From: JABFRJ01 sp033812735
GTDB taxonomy: Bacteria > Pseudomonadota > Alphaproteobacteria > Rhizobiales > Hyphomicrobiaceae
Length of the DNA stretch: 38,061 nucleotides
Direction: 5' to 3'
Assembly: GCA_033812735.1 (NCBI GenBank)
Contig: JAPXTA010000035.1
Span: 1-38,061 of the forward strand
Shown: positions 1-8,490 of the stretch, piece after piece
Layout of the letters: each line of letters begins with the position of its first letter
Numbering within the stretch: the first letter of the stretch is position 1
Position numbers and translations under genes: made by a program
The notes under the pieces: model-generated
Databases searched by the model: none
The model's input: the letters and a program-made list of their open reading frames with translations, nothing else
Told to the model about the DNA's origin: nothing

Positions 1-1103
1 GTTGTGAATATAACCGGGCGAAACCGAAGTTCATTCCATTCGTCAATCGACAAGGAACGGCCCTTCTCTTTTTCAGCACGATCGCGCGCATCAAACAACG
101 TGGGGAACCCTATCGGATTGCCGACGCAATATGCGAAACCATCAGTAAGTCCTGGCCGCACATCCGCATTGGATCTTCGATAAACTGTTTGCGACTCAAA
201 AATCCGAATTTCTGCCAGCGGATCGGCCGGGAAATTCCCGATGTCCCACGGTCCCATGTCTGGAAAGACCTCCCAATTGCCTCCGAAACCCTTTCTGTCT
301 GTCATCTCATGATAAAATCGTAGATCAGCGGAGCTAAACTGCTTTCCCATCTCCCCATATCCCTCCGCATCGACGAGGAACCAGAATTCGGGACGATCCG
401 CTGGCCAGTATTGCCGGAGTATCACCCGTTCGGTTTCCCGCAACTGGCGACGTTCCCACATTTTGCAACCCGGCAAGGTTCGATATGTATGAGGGTTAGA
501 ATACCAGAATGCTGCCTTCACAACTTCAGGCGACTTAGCCATCGCGCCGTCGGCGGCAAAGGGGCTTATCGCGTTTGGCTGCGTCTTTCTAAACTCGACA
601 AACTCTTCGTAGGTTGCCTTGTGGATGCTAGCGCCCCCGAAGGTGAGTTCCGACAGCGGACTCTTGAAAGAGGAATCACCGACGTAGGCGATACCGAAGT
701 CGACGAACTCGGGGTTTTGAAAGACGATCAGCAGTGGTCGAAAATTATTTGGTACCTGTCCGTTGTCCGTTGTTTCTCCATTGCAGAGAAGTGGGGGGCG
801 GACGGCGAGGATCTTCTGGCCATCAGGCGTGATACGACCAAAGACGTTCGGCGTCAGGCCGTGCGGCTCGACCGAGGAACTACCGTCGGAATATCGTGTG
901 GTCCGTACACCGCACGTGACGACGATGTCGAAATTTTGCGGGGTACCTTTGTAGGCGACATTGACCTTGAGACGGAAAAACGCACCATGTTGGGCGACGT
1001 CTCTGACTGGGATCTGTTGAACGGTGCGGTTCACGAAGCCGAGCGCGAGTGCGACAAGCGCCGCACCCGATGCGATGCCTAATGCCAGAGAGTGTCTCGC
1101 CAT
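1..1103 (-). CDS. Unknown membrane-anchored or secreted protein, 3' end outside window
   Basis: An open frame runs without a stop from an ATG at 1103 to the left edge, so the C-terminus is missing and at least 367 residues are present. I do not recognise the family. The first ~25 residues (MARHSLALGIASGAALVALA and on) form one hydrophobic segment, a signal anchor or signal peptide. The rest is soluble and rich in aromatic residues (for example AFWYSNPHTYR and REFWFLVD-like stretches), with scattered cysteines. An in-frame stop at 1146-1148 bounds the start, and ATG 1103 is the only ATG between them. The region is visibly more AT-rich than the rest of the window, which may mean a different history. 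It diverges from the GH114-like gene. A 223-residue open frame on the opposite strand (411-1082) was judged a shadow because its protein looks less natural. Confidence 0.6.
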   Translation of the reverse strand, partial: MARHSLALGIASGAALVALALGFVNRTVQQIPVRDVAQHGAFFRLKVNVAYKGTPQNFDIVVTCGVRTTRYSDGSSSVEPHGLTPNVFGRITPDGQKILAVRPPLLCNGETTDNGQVPNNFRPLLIVFQNPEFVDFGIAYVGDSSFKSPLSELTFGGASIHKATYEEFVEFRKTQPNAISPFAADGAMAKSPEVVKAAFWYSNPHTYRTLPGCKMWERRQLRETERVILRQYWPADRPEFWFLVDAEGYGEMGKQFSSADLRFYHEMTDRKGFGGNWEVFPDMGPWDIGNFPADPLAEIRIFESQTVYRRSNADVRPGLTDGFAYCVGNPIGFPTLFDARDRAEKEKGRSLSIDEWNELRFRPVIFT

Positions 1104-1345
1104 TCGATCGTTGTCTCGCAGCCATGCGATCCACGTCGGATCGTCCTATCGCGGATGAAGCATCGCCCGCCGAGGTTGACGCGCCGCTAACACCGCACCC
1201 GCCATGCCGCCACACTGCCGCCGCAGCGGCCGGGCACACTCTCTCACGGTTAACGGAACGTTTACGCCGTCAGCGCACAGTGTCGGACCCTTTCCCGGGG
1301 AACCCGTCGTATTTGCCGGCGGCAGTATTGCGTTCAGGGGCAACG

Positions 1346-2452
1346 ATGATGCGTCGCGCGAGCGATCGTCTGACAGCATGGACGGCTGGGCTCATGGCCC
1401 TGGCTGCGATTGCGCCTGCCGCACTCGCCGCCCGCGCCCTCACCGACCCGATCATCCCGCCGGCACCGCAGCCCGCCAAGCGCCCGCCCTCCGCTGCCGC
1501 CCCTGCTGTAACGCCCGCTCCCGCGCCGCCCCGCATCTCGCCACAGGCCGCCGAAGCCGAACGCCTCCGCCGCATCAACGCCGCGACCTCCTGGGGCTAT
1601 CAGCTCAACGGCGCCAAGATCGACGAACTCGCAGCGTCCCCCTACGACCTGCTCGTGATCGACGCGACCACCGGCCTCGCATCAGGCAAGCGCTTTACCC
1701 GCGCCGAGGTCGAACGCTTGAAACGCAAACCGGATGGATCACGCCGCCTCGTCGTTTCCTACCTTTCGATCGGCGAAGCCGAGGACTACCGTCCCGAGTA
1801 CTTCACCGCCGAGTACATGGAGGAAGACGCGCCCGACTGGCTGATGCACGAGAACAAGGACTGGAAGGGCAACCGCATCGTCAATGTCTGCGCCGACGGC
1901 TGGCAGCAAACGATGCTCGGCGATGCGCGGGGACGCTCGGTCTACGACAGCATCGAGCCCTCGCCGCTCTATCGCCTGATCGAACTCGGCTTCGACGGCG
2001 TCTATCTCGACCGCGTCGACGTCTACGAGGAAATCGTCAAACAGTGCCCCGACGCCGAGAAGAAGATGGTCGACTTCGTCGTCCGTCTCGCGAGCCACGC
2101 GCGCAAGGCCGATCCCCACTTCCTCGTCATCCAGCAGAACGCCGAAGACCTCTTGAAGCACGACCGCCTCATCAAGGCGATCGACGGTATGGGTAAGGAG
2201 AGCTTGTTCTTCGGCTGGGGCGGCGGCGACGGCTCCAACAGCGCGCGCACCAACGCCGACAGCTCGATCAAATGGTCGGTCGATCGACTCAATCGCGTTA
2301 AAGCGTCGGGCCGGCCAATCTTCGTCGTCGACTACACGGCAAACCGCGCCAACGCTGAAGTAGCCCAGCGCCGCAACCGCGCCCTCGGCTACGTGCCCTA
2401 CGTCGCGCCCAAGGAGCTGCATCAGCTCTGGCTGCCGGGGAAACACTTTTGA
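1346..2452 (+). CDS. Secreted GH114/TM1410-like putative glycoside hydrolase
   Basis: The 368-residue product starts with a signal peptide (RLTAWTAGLMALAAIAPAAL, residues ~8-27), then a Pro/Ala-rich spacer to about residue 70, then one domain to the end. That domain carries marks of the MJ1477/TM1410 group related to endo-alpha-1,4-polygalactosaminidase (GH114): SWGYQLNG near the start, VVSYLSIGEAEDYR around 137-150 and GFDGVYLDRVDVYE around 217-230, the last two on typical TIM-barrel strands with acidic catalytic candidates. Members act on extracellular polysaccharide, but the substrate here cannot be read from sequence. The open frame continues upstream to 1049, but the signal peptide fixes the start at the paired ATGs at 1346/1349. 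Its stop codon abuts that of the next, convergent gene. Confidence 0.8.
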   Translation: MMRRASDRLTAWTAGLMALAAIAPAALAARALTDPIIPPAPQPAKRPPSAAAPAVTPAPAPPRISPQAAEAERLRRINAATSWGYQLNGAKIDELAASPYDLLVIDATTGLASGKRFTRAEVERLKRKPDGSRRLVVSYLSIGEAEDYRPEYFTAEYMEEDAPDWLMHENKDWKGNRIVNVCADGWQQTMLGDARGRSVYDSIEPSPLYRLIELGFDGVYLDRVDVYEEIVKQCPDAEKKMVDFVVRLASHARKADPHFLVIQQNAEDLLKHDRLIKAIDGMGKESLFFGWGGGDGSNSARTNADSSIKWSVDRLNRVKASGRPIFVVDYTANRANAEVAQRRNRALGYVPYVAPKELHQLWLPGKHF

Positions 2453-2758
2453 TCACTGCTCCGCCGCAAGACCATCGCGCGTTGTGATCTTCGGGCGTGG
2501 ATTGTTCGGCGCCGTCTCCTTCAGCGTCACATCTTCCTTCGGCTTCACCTGCTCCACGTCGATTGGCGAGACCGACTGCGGCACGACAGGCGGTTCCGAT
2601 GGCGCGGGCGCCGCCGGCTTGACCGGCTGCGGCACGATCGGCGCTTTCGCGCTCTCAGGTTGACTTGCCGGCTGTGCCATCACTGGCAGCGCGAACGCGC
2701 CCGTGGCCACGAACACAAGCGGCGCGAAAAGCGCGTTCTGAATTCTGCTACCGGACAC
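2453..2758 (-). CDS. Small secreted Pro-rich protein
   Basis: The product is about 101 residues with a signal peptide (LFAPLVFVATGAFALPVMAQ) followed by a Pro/Ala/Val-rich low-complexity tail (APIVPQPVKPAAPAPSEPP) and no recognisable domain. I chose GTG 2758 because GAGGGG sits 6 nt upstream (2765-2770). A TTG at 2782 would add eight residues but has no better ribosome site. It is exactly tail-to-tail with the GH114-like gene, with the stops adjacent inside TGATCA. It could be a periplasmic or cell-wall spacer protein; function is unknown. Confidence 0.6.
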   Translation of the reverse strand: MSGSRIQNALFAPLVFVATGAFALPVMAQPASQPESAKAPIVPQPVKPAAPAPSEPPVVPQSVSPIDVEQVKPKEDVTLKETAPNNPRPKITTRDGLAAEQ

Positions 2759-2918
2759 GGGACACCCCTCAGGTTTCAACAACCCATAAAACGCGCCCTG
2801 ACGATCGAGGTTCCCGTTTACACACAGTCATCTTGCCGCCACACCTCCCGATGTTGAATGCTGCACTTTCTGGCCGTACGCGTCCTTCCAAGCACACCTC
2901 ATTCGTTGGATCTGATTG

Positions 2919-5423
2919 ATGAGCGACCTCGCCCCGCCTCAGGCTGCGAACATAACCGCGCCCGAGCAGCTCTTCCTCGACGCGACGATGTCTGGCCGGC
3001 GCATCGATCTCGCAGGCGAAACGATCCGCGCCTCCATGCTCCGTGACCTTGTAATCGGCTCACGATCGGATTGGCCACTGACGCAGGCCGGCATCAATCT
3101 TTCGAATGCCGTCATTCAAGACGCGCTCGACCTCGAGGGCTGTGAAATCGGCGTACCGCTGGTCTTCCAGAAATGCGTCTTCCGCCCCGCCGATTCCGCC
3201 CGCTCTGCCATCTCGCTGAGGGACGCTCGCTTGCGCCGCATCGCGCTTTACGAGTGCATCGTCGAAGGCGCGCTCAAAGCCGACCGCTGCACCATCGACA
3301 GCGCGCTGTTTCTGACCAAATCGACCATCAAAGGTATCCTTCGCCTGCGCGGCGCAAGACTTGGCGAAGCCCTCGCCATGGACGAAGCCAGGATCGTCAA
3401 TCCGAACGACACCGCGATCATCGCCGACGGCATGCAGCTCGGCGGCCCTTGGGTGCTGCGCGCAGCCGACATCCAGGGCGAAGTCCGCTTCGCCAGCGCC
3501 CGCATCGGCGGCGGCATGCTGTGGGAGGAAGCCTCTATCAAGAATAACGCCGTCGCAGTCGCCGCCGACGGCGTCTACTGCGAAGGCCCGTTCGTCCTGC
3601 GCCGCGCCAAGATCACCGGTCCATTCCGCCTCCGCGGCATAACGGTCAAGGCAATCGACGCGCAGCAGATCACCATCACCGCCGGCAGCGAAGCCTTCAA
3701 TGCACGCGGCGCCGAAATCGGCAGCGATCTCACGCTCGACGGCGCCAACATCTCGGGCGGCGTGCTGCTCGGACGCGCGCACGTGAACGGCGAACTGTCC
3801 GCGAAAGGCGCGAAGCTGGCAGGGCGTGGCCAGGACTGGGCGCTCAACGCGTCGGGCATCGTCGTCGGCCAGGGCGTGTCCATCATGGGGGCACACATCA
3901 AAGGCGGCATCCAGCTTGCCGGCGCCCGCATCGAACAAGGCCTGCAGGCGAGCGACATCACGATCGACAGCACCGGCCGCGCAATAGAAGCCGACGTCAT
4001 GCATGTCGGCGGCAACTGGACGATGCGCGGCGCCAAGATCAACGGCAACGTACGGTTTGCCGGCGCCCAGATCGACGGTCAGATCGGCTTCACCGAATGC
4101 GACATAACGGGTGGCGGCGATCTCGCCATCCGCGCCGATGGTTCAAACGTGCGCGGCGGCTGGTTCATGGGCCGCGCCAAGATCCAAGGTCTCGTACGTT
4201 TGCCAAGCGCCCGCCTCGGCAACGAGATGCGGCTGCGCGGCACGTCCATCACCGTCGCGAGCGGACCAGCCATTTTCGCCAGCGGCGTCCGCATTGCCCG
4301 CGAGTTCGTTTTGGACGGCGGCTTTACCGCAACCGGCGCCATCGTCCTAGACCGCGCCGAGATCGACGGCACACTCGATCTCACCGGCAGCCGCATCAAG
4401 TCCGCCGCCATCCATCGCAATGGCACAGCAGCCCCCACGACCACGCACGACGAACTGCTCACCAAGCGTTTCGACCCCTGCGCGCTGAGCCTCGTCGACG
4501 CTCGCCTCGATCGGCTCGTCATGCCCGATACCGCCGAAGATCGCCCGCGCGGCATCGTTGATCTGACACGGGCGCATGTCGGCAGTTACGACGACGACGC
4601 CCGCGCTTGGCCTCTACCCCTCTCCGTCCGCCGTAGCGCCAATCAACCCGACGACCATCTCGTCCTTGATGGCTTCGTCTACGACCACCTCGAAACGCCG
4701 ACCGGCCTGCCGACCGCCGCAACCAACGCCAAGAACGCCGCAGCCTCGCGCATGCGTATCGCCTGGCTCGAAGGCCAATCGAACGACGATCTCGCCGTCC
4801 ACTTCAAGCCGCAAGCGTGGGTGCATCTATCGAAACGTCTGGCGGCACAAGGCTATCTCGATGACAGCCGCGAAGTCGCGATCGCGCGCCGCCGCCGCCA
4901 GCGCAACAGCGCATCCGCCACACGAGCATCGAAGGCCCAGAGCTGGCTCCTCGACAAATTCGCGCTCTACGGTTTCAACCCCTGGCGTACCGTCCTCTGG
5001 ATGACGGCGTTCGTGTTCATGTTCGCCGGCGTTTGGTGGTGGGCGGCGCAAGGTTGCGAACGCGACGACTGCAAGGACGAAAGCGTCTACGTCATGGCGC
5101 TCAAGGGCAACTACGGCCAGGACGACAAAACCGCGACCCTGAACTATCCGGGCTTCTCCCCACTCGCCTACTCGCTCGACGTGTTCCTGCCGTTCGTCAA
5201 TCTCGGCTACAAGGAGCACTGGCGGCCCAAGACGAACTATCTGCCGATCGCACAGATGCCGCTACCTGCCGCGTCAGTGCACGGCCAGCCGACCCTGCAA
5301 CTCTCTCTCGGCGGCATCCTCTACGTCGCCTACGTCCTCGAAATGCTCCTCGGCCTCATTCTCGCGTCACTCGCTGTGACAGGCTTCGCCGGCATGTTGC
5401 GAGGAGATGATGAGGGGCGCTGA
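2919..5423 (+). CDS. Large beta-helix-like repeat protein with C-terminal membrane domain
   Basis: The 834-residue product has two parts. Residues ~30-560 are repeats of about 20 residues with a core such as GARIxGGIxLxGAxI and LRGARLGEALAMDEARI, as expected of a right-handed beta-helix of the pentapeptide/bactofilin kind. Residues ~560-680 are mixed and charged (RRRRQRNSASATRASK near 655-670). The C-terminal ~150 residues hold hydrophobic segments near 690-709 (TVLWMTAFVFMFAGVWWWAA), 749-764 and 795-828, so the protein is membrane-attached. Similar proteins are often labelled membrane-associated oxidoreductase in databases, but I see no cofactor motif to support catalysis. ATG 2919 is preferred to the TTG one codon upstream. 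A two-helix membrane protein follows 72 bp downstream. Confidence 0.8.
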   Translation: MSDLAPPQAANITAPEQLFLDATMSGRRIDLAGETIRASMLRDLVIGSRSDWPLTQAGINLSNAVIQDALDLEGCEIGVPLVFQKCVFRPADSARSAISLRDARLRRIALYECIVEGALKADRCTIDSALFLTKSTIKGILRLRGARLGEALAMDEARIVNPNDTAIIADGMQLGGPWVLRAADIQGEVRFASARIGGGMLWEEASIKNNAVAVAADGVYCEGPFVLRRAKITGPFRLRGITVKAIDAQQITITAGSEAFNARGAEIGSDLTLDGANISGGVLLGRAHVNGELSAKGAKLAGRGQDWALNASGIVVGQGVSIMGAHIKGGIQLAGARIEQGLQASDITIDSTGRAIEADVMHVGGNWTMRGAKINGNVRFAGAQIDGQIGFTECDITGGGDLAIRADGSNVRGGWFMGRAKIQGLVRLPSARLGNEMRLRGTSITVASGPAIFASGVRIAREFVLDGGFTATGAIVLDRAEIDGTLDLTGSRIKSAAIHRNGTAAPTTTHDELLTKRFDPCALSLVDARLDRLVMPDTAEDRPRGIVDLTRAHVGSYDDDARAWPLPLSVRRSANQPDDHLVLDGFVYDHLETPTGLPTAATNAKNAAASRMRIAWLEGQSNDDLAVHFKPQAWVHLSKRLAAQGYLDDSREVAIARRRRQRNSASATRASKAQSWLLDKFALYGFNPWRTVLWMTAFVFMFAGVWWWAAQGCERDDCKDESVYVMALKGNYGQDDKTATLNYPGFSPLAYSLDVFLPFVNLGYKEHWRPKTNYLPIAQMPLPAASVHGQPTLQLSLGGILYVAYVLEMLLGLILASLAVTGFAGMLRGDDEGR

Positions 5424-5495
5424 CAATAGGCACTTTGCCCTCCACCCCTCGAATCAGGTATTCGGTTGATTCATCAATAGGATGGAGACACACCG

Positions 5496-5783
5496 ATGGC
5501 CGATCCCAAGACGATGCTGGTCATGCCCGGCTCGAAATTCCAGGTGACGCGCCTCGTCAAGCAGGCAGCACAAACCGCAGCGGGCGTCGCCGTCGCAGCC
5601 CTCGTGATCGGCCTCTTCATGGTCGTCAACGGCCTCCTGACCGGCCGCGGCTCCACCATGCAGTGGATCAACGTCTGGCTGTCCTTCATCAAGCGCGGCG
5701 ACATCCTTGCGACGATGCTGCTCACCGCCGCTTCGACCGTGCTGTTCGTCTACTGGCAGCGCGACCGCGAGCGCGGCCGCTGA
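5496..5783 (+). CDS. Small two-helix membrane protein
   Basis: The 95-residue protein has two predicted membrane spans, GVAVAALVIGLFMVVNGLL at ~29-47 and ILATMLLTAASTVLFVYW at ~70-87, joined by a short amphipathic stretch (MQWINVWLSFIKRGD), and a charged C-terminus (QRDRERGR). A purine-rich ribosome site (AGGATGGAGA) precedes the ATG. It follows the large repeat membrane protein by 72 bp on the same strand and may be expressed with it. The family is not recognised. Its end is 10 bp from the convergent end of pheA. Confidence 0.65.
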   Translation: MADPKTMLVMPGSKFQVTRLVKQAAQTAAGVAVAALVIGLFMVVNGLLTGRGSTMQWINVWLSFIKRGDILATMLLTAASTVLFVYWQRDRERGR

Positions 5784-5793
5784 GGTCTACGCA

Positions 5794-6669
5794 TCACTCC
5801 GGCAAGCGCCCGCGCAACGCGCTTGCCGGGTAAGCGCCGAGGATGCGGAACTCGGACGTGAAAAATCCGAGTTCCTCGAGCGCCCGCGCGACCGCGGGAT
5901 CATCCGGATGCCCATTGATGTCGGCGTAGAACATCGTCGCCGTGAAGCTGCCGTCGACCATGTAGCTTTCGAGCTTCGTCATGTTGACGCCGTTGGTCGC
6001 GAACCCGCCCATGGCTTTGTAGAGCGCCGCCGGCACGTTGCGGACGCGGAACACGAACGTCGTCATCACAGGACCGTTGCCGGCCTTCGTGTTCTCTTCA
6101 TCCTTCGAGAGAATGACGAATCGCGTCGTGTTGTGCTTCTCGTCCTCGACATCCTCCGCAAGAATATCGAGACCATAGACATCGGCTGCAAGGCGCGGCG
6201 CGAGCGCGGCCTTGCTCTTGTCGCCCCATTCCTTCACCTGCCGCGCTGCCCCCGCCGTATCACCCGCAATGTGCGGACGCACGCCGATCTTGCGCATGAA
6301 CTTGCGGCACTGGCCGATCGCGTGAACGTGGCTATAGACGTCCTTGATGTCGGAAAGCTTCGCGCCCTTGATCGCCATGAGTTGGAAGCGGATCGGCAGA
6401 AAGTGCTCGCCGACGATGTAGAGCCCCGAGTTGGGCAGCAGGTGATGGATATCGGCGACGCGCCCGGCGATCGAATTCTCGATCGGGATCATGGCGTACT
6501 TCGCCTCCCCCGACTTCGCCGCCGCAAGCGCATCCTCGAACGTCGGGCACGGCATCGGCTCGAAATCCGGATACATTTCAGAGCACGCGAGGTGCGAGTT
6601 AGCACCGGGCTCCCCTTGGTAGGAAATGCGCGGCTTCTGTGCGGCGGACTTCGCCTTCTTCACGGGCAT
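5794..6669 (-). CDS. pheA: Prephenate dehydratase
   Basis: This enzyme converts prephenate to phenylpyruvate in phenylalanine synthesis, in the cytoplasm. The 291-residue product has the periplasmic-binding-protein-like catalytic domain (ISYQGEPGANSHLAC near the start, MIPIENSIAGRVADIHHLL at ~60-80, the catalytic-region motif NTTRFVIL near 180) followed by a C-terminal ACT domain (TTFVFRVRNVPAALYKAM, then NMTKLESYMVDG) that in this family binds phenylalanine for feedback control. Length fits the monofunctional enzyme with no chorismate mutase domain. It lies 76 bp downstream of kdsB on the same strand, an arrangement common in Hyphomicrobiales. Confidence 0.95.
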   Translation of the reverse strand: MPVKKAKSAAQKPRISYQGEPGANSHLACSEMYPDFEPMPCPTFEDALAAAKSGEAKYAMIPIENSIAGRVADIHHLLPNSGLYIVGEHFLPIRFQLMAIKGAKLSDIKDVYSHVHAIGQCRKFMRKIGVRPHIAGDTAGAARQVKEWGDKSKAALAPRLAADVYGLDILAEDVEDEKHNTTRFVILSKDEENTKAGNGPVMTTFVFRVRNVPAALYKAMGGFATNGVNMTKLESYMVDGSFTATMFYADINGHPDDPAVARALEELGFFTSEFRILGAYPASALRGRLPE

Positions 6670-6745
6670 CGGCTAATCGGACCTTGTTCAAGAGGTAGAG
6701 GCGAACATGAGGCGTTCAATCCGCCAGGCGGCGGCGGCGCGAGTT

Positions 6746-7480
6746 TCATCCAGTTGCGAGCATCTCGCGCGCACGTTCGAGATCATCTGGCGTATCGACA
6801 CCGAGCGGCACCGTGTCAACGATTGAAATGTCGATGCGCATGCCGTTCTCGAGCGCGCGCAACTGCTCTAACCGCTCGCGCATTTCTAGCACCGCCGGCG
6901 GCAGCGTCACGAACCGGTCGAGCGCGGCGCGCCGGTACGCATAGATGCCGATATGATGATAGAGTGGTCCCTCGCCATAAGGCGCCGTCGCGCGCGTAAA
7001 ATAGAGCGCCCGCAACCGATAGGGCGCGATCGGCGTACCCACGGCCTTGACCACGCTCGGCGCCGTCCGCTCTTCTTGCCGCGTAATCTCGGCCGCCAAT
7101 GTCGCGATATCGACCTCCGGCGTATCGAGCGGCGCGAGACACGCGCGTACCAGCGCCGGGTCGAGCGTCGGCAGATCGCCTTGCAGATTGACGACCCGGT
7201 CGCATTTGCGCTCCGGGTCGATCTTGTCCACGGCCTCCCGGATGCGGTCCGACCCGGTCGGATGACTGGAGCTGGTCATCACCACCTCCCCCCCCGCCGC
7301 GGTCACTGCCGCCGCGATCTCGCTGGCATCGGTTGCCACCACCACCCGGCCGCATTTGGCCGCCGCCGCGCGCCGCCAGACATGAACGATCATCGGCAAG
7401 CCATGTATATCGGCCAGCGGCTTACCCGGCAGACGGGTCGCGCCGAGGCGCGCAGGAATAGCGATGATCGTCGACGACAT
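6746..7480 (-). CDS. kdsB: 3-deoxy-manno-octulosonate cytidylyltransferase
   Basis: KdsB activates Kdo with CTP to give CMP-Kdo for the lipopolysaccharide inner core. The 244-residue product begins with the nucleotide-binding signature IPARLGATRLPGKPL, followed by VVVATDASEI, SSHPTGSDRIREA and NLQGDLPTLD, all typical of the family. Length matches the usual ~245-250. GGGGA lies 5 nt before the ATG at 7480. It precedes pheA on the same strand and diverges from the cytochrome c gene across ~270 bp that should hold both promoters. Confidence 0.95.
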   Translation of the reverse strand: MSSTIIAIPARLGATRLPGKPLADIHGLPMIVHVWRRAAAAKCGRVVVATDASEIAAAVTAAGGEVVMTSSSHPTGSDRIREAVDKIDPERKCDRVVNLQGDLPTLDPALVRACLAPLDTPEVDIATLAAEITRQEERTAPSVVKAVGTPIAPYRLRALYFTRATAPYGEGPLYHHIGIYAYRRAALDRFVTLPPAVLEMRERLEQLRALENGMRIDISIVDTVPLGVDTPDDLERAREMLATG

Positions 7481-7594
7481 GGGATCCCCGAACCTCGAAA
7501 ATCGGCAGTCTCAGCGCCAACGTAACGGACCGGCAGGATGGCTACCGGTGACAATTCGTCTCGCCTTCCGGTCCTAGAACGCGAGCGGCCACAG

Positions 7595-7622
7595 TTGCAA
7601 GGGTGACGTCTGTTCGTATATT
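7595..7622 (+). promoter_or_regulatory. Candidate sigma-70-type promoter for the cytochrome c gene
   Basis: TTGCAA at 7595-7600 and TATATT at 7617-7622 are separated by 16 nt and lie about 130 bp before the cytochrome c start in the divergent intergenic region. This is a consensus match only, and alphaproteobacterial promoters are variable. Confidence 0.3.
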
Positions 7623-7753
7623 CCGCTTCGATCGGTCGCAGTTACCCACCCTTCGTCTGAAACGGGGGGTGGATTTGTGTGGACCGGCATCACATAAGGA
7701 CGCACCGCGGGTCGAGAGCGGATTCTGACGGTCACGGGGAGCACGGGACGAAC

Positions 7754-8302
7754 ATGGACGCCTTTCAGTTGAACAAGATCGCCGGTGGCGTACTGACGGC
7801 TGCGTTGCTCATTTTTGGCGGCCGCACCCTCGCAGGTGTCGTCCTGACCGAGCCGAAAGCCGAGAAACCGGGCTATGTCATCCCCGTAAAGGCCGTTGCC
7901 GCCACTGGCGGCGCCGCTGCCGCTGCCTTCAACCCGAAGGACGTGGTCGAGGGCCTCAAGAAGGCTGCCGCCAGCAACGTCGAAGCCGGCAAGGACGTCT
8001 TCAAGAAGTGTGCCGCATGCCACACAGTCAATAAGGGCGGCGAGAACAAGGTTGGCCCGAACCTTTACGGCGTTATCGGCCGCAAGCTCGGCTCGCACGC
8101 CGGCTTCGCCTACTCCGACGCTGTCAAGGCAAAGGGCGGCGACTGGTCTTACGATTTGATGGCCGGCTACCTTCACAATCCCAAGGACTCGATCCCCGGC
8201 AACAAGATGGCCTTCGCTGGCCTGCCTGACACCCAGGACCTCGTCGACGTGATTGCCTATCTGCGCACCCTCGACGATACCCCGAAGCCACTGCCGAACT
8301 AA
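7754..8302 (+). CDS. cycM: Membrane-anchored class I cytochrome c (CycM-like)
   Basis: The 182-residue product has one N-terminal membrane segment (IAGGVLTAALLIFGGRTLAG, ~8-27) that serves as an uncleaved anchor, an Ala-rich linker, and a cytochrome c domain. Haem attachment is CAACH at 86-90 (KKCAACHTVNKGG). The axial methionine is in PGNKMAFAGL and the fold signature ends in LVDVIAYLRTL. Such CycM/c552 proteins carry electrons from the bc1 complex to terminal oxidase on the periplasmic face. ATG 7754 was chosen because the anchor begins just after it; the open frame upstream is not protein-like. A hairpin with a T-run follows the stop. The gene diverges from kdsB. Confidence 0.9.
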   Translation: MDAFQLNKIAGGVLTAALLIFGGRTLAGVVLTEPKAEKPGYVIPVKAVAATGGAAAAAFNPKDVVEGLKKAAASNVEAGKDVFKKCAACHTVNKGGENKVGPNLYGVIGRKLGSHAGFAYSDAVKAKGGDWSYDLMAGYLHNPKDSIPGNKMAFAGLPDTQDLVDVIAYLRTLDDTPKPLPN

Positions 8303-8335
8303 ATGCGGAAAACCCGAATGCGACTGGCCTCCGTA

Positions 8336-8358
8336 CCCCCGGTACGGGGGCCGTTTTC
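8336..8358 (+). terminator. Probable intrinsic terminator after the cytochrome c gene
   Basis: CCCCC (8336-8340), loop GGTAC, GGGGG (8346-8350), then CCGTTTTCGTT. The stem is short but all G:C and a T-rich run follows, 34 bp after the stop codon. Confidence 0.55.
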
Positions 8359-8397
8359 GTTAGGCACGTTCGATTTCCTGTACGCCTCAATTTCGTG

Positions 8398-8426
8398 TTG
8401 CTTATGGACAACATGTAACTTGGAAT
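8398..8426 (+). promoter_or_regulatory. Weak candidate promoter for the yej operon
   Basis: TTGCTT (8398-8403) and TGGAAT (8421-8426) with 17 nt between them lie ~65 bp upstream of yejA1 and downstream of the preceding terminator. Match to consensus is partial; the location is the main support. Confidence 0.2.
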
Positions 8427-8490
8427 ACGCGCGACCAGCGTCCATGCTGGCCCGCGCAGAAGTCTTGTGAGAACAGGGAGCTTAGAAGCG

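Noticed and set aside
3060..4004. Open frame of 314 residues on the minus strand
   Set aside because: It is antisense to the repeat protein and repeats only because the sense gene does.
5707..6999. Open frame of 430 residues on the plus strand
   Set aside because: It is antisense to pheA and kdsB, both clearly recognised; the product is Arg/His-rich and unlike a protein.
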